Below, piece after piece: positions 63,584-64,000 of a stretch of 64,000 nucleotides of DNA. How positions within the stretch are numbered: the first letter of the stretch is position 1; each line of letters starts with the position of its first letter. A program made the position numbers and the translations under genes. This stretch comes from Triticum aestivum (lineage: Eukaryota; Streptophyta; Magnoliopsida; Poales; Poaceae): the NCBI RefSeq assembly GCF_018294505.1, contig NC_057802.1:553330202-553394201 (forward strand). Direction: 5' to 3'. The notes under the pieces were generated by a model, which saw only the letters and a list, made by a program, of their open reading frames with translations, was not told the DNA's origin and ran no database searches.

Positions 63584-64000
63584 CTGGTTTTATGCGTAGA
63601 TGTTATATGCACGAGTAGAACACAAGTGAGTTGTGGGCGATACAAGTCATACTGCTTACCAGCATGTCATACTTTGGTTCAGAGGTATTGTTGGATGAAG
63701 CGGCCCGGACCGACATTACGCGTACGCTTACGCGAGACTGGTTCTACCGACGTGCTTTGCACACAGGTGGCTGGCGGGTGTCAGTTTCTCCAACTTTAGT
63801 TGAACCGAGTGTGGCTACGGCCGGTCCTTGACAAGGTTAAAACATCACTAACTTGACGAACTATCGTTGTGGTTTTGATGCGTAGGTAAGAACGGTTCTT
63901 GCTCAACCCGTAGCAGCCACGTAAAACTTGCAACAACAAAGTAGAGGACGTCTAACTTGTTTTTGCAGGGCATGTTGTGATGTGATATGGTCAAGGCATG
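63584..64000 (+). other. Internal leader of the BARE-like element, runs off the window
   Basis: Untranslated leader following the primer-binding site. A short open frame (63631-63831) is not convincing. The gag gene would lie beyond the window. Confidence 0.55.

Overview
ORGANISM AND CHARACTER. This is nuclear DNA of a large-genome grass, almost certainly a Triticeae species (wheat, goat-grass or barley relative). The basis is nested CACTA elements with GGTCCCGGTT-type subterminal repeats, Stowaway and Tourist MITEs, a BARE/Angela-like LTR at the right edge, GC-rich monocot coding sequence and a spliced gene with GT-AG introns. No search could be run, so the organism is inferred from remembered families. 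Host genes are few: four LURP-one-related (LOR, DUF567) paralogues. Almost everything else is transposable-element DNA, or flanking DNA duplicated together with the LOR genes.

LAYOUT. Five related blocks can be recognised from shared flanking sequence: E (1-491, truncated), A (about 1592-11023), B (about 28141-41360, interrupted by a copia element), C (about 41360-45640) and D (about 49480-55880). A, B and D each carry an intronless minus-strand LOR gene (1838-2440, 33934-34527, 51512-52117). C carries a plus-strand LOR gene with one intron (43860-44625). A and B keep the promoter-side and downstream flanks of that plus-strand gene but not the gene body. Because the blocks are duplicates, many insertions can be read against an 'empty' paralogous site in the same window: Tourist MITE 3834-4101, LINE 6772-7345, MULE 7593-9971, copia 28391-33524 and retroposon 39765-41162.

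MOBILE ELEMENTS. Region 11024-27815 is a three-level nest. A minus-strand Ty1/copia relic is split by a 13.3-kb CACTA element (11772-25074), whose left end is split by a 3.45-kb CACTA element (11849-15301) that carries what looks like a captured exon of a heptahelical (PAQR/HHP) gene. The outer CACTA holds a decayed Tnp2 transposase and a second, intron-containing gene with a B3-like region, plus several foldbacks, one of them shaped like a miRNA precursor (24590-24725). A complete copia element (28391-33524) has 147-bp LTRs, PBS, PPT and a 5-bp target duplication, with gag and pol in different frames. Region 45.6-48.7 kb holds a LINE tail, a 408-bp foldback element and a PIF/Harbinger element with three in-frame stops and a hAT-like MITE inside it. 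Region 55.9-62.1 kb joins a second PIF/Harbinger to a rearranged LTR element (accessory spliced gene, PPT, 1650-bp LTR, PBS, gag start, partial LTR). Region 62.1-64.0 kb is a BARE-like LTR and leader running off the window.

HOW IT FITS TOGETHER. The LOR genes form a small tandem cluster of the kind linked to basal defence in plants. Each minus-strand copy keeps a similarly placed TATA element and complete domain, so they are probably functional. The TE genes are mostly broken by stops or frameshifts; only the copia pol ORF and parts of the second PIF transposase remain long and open.
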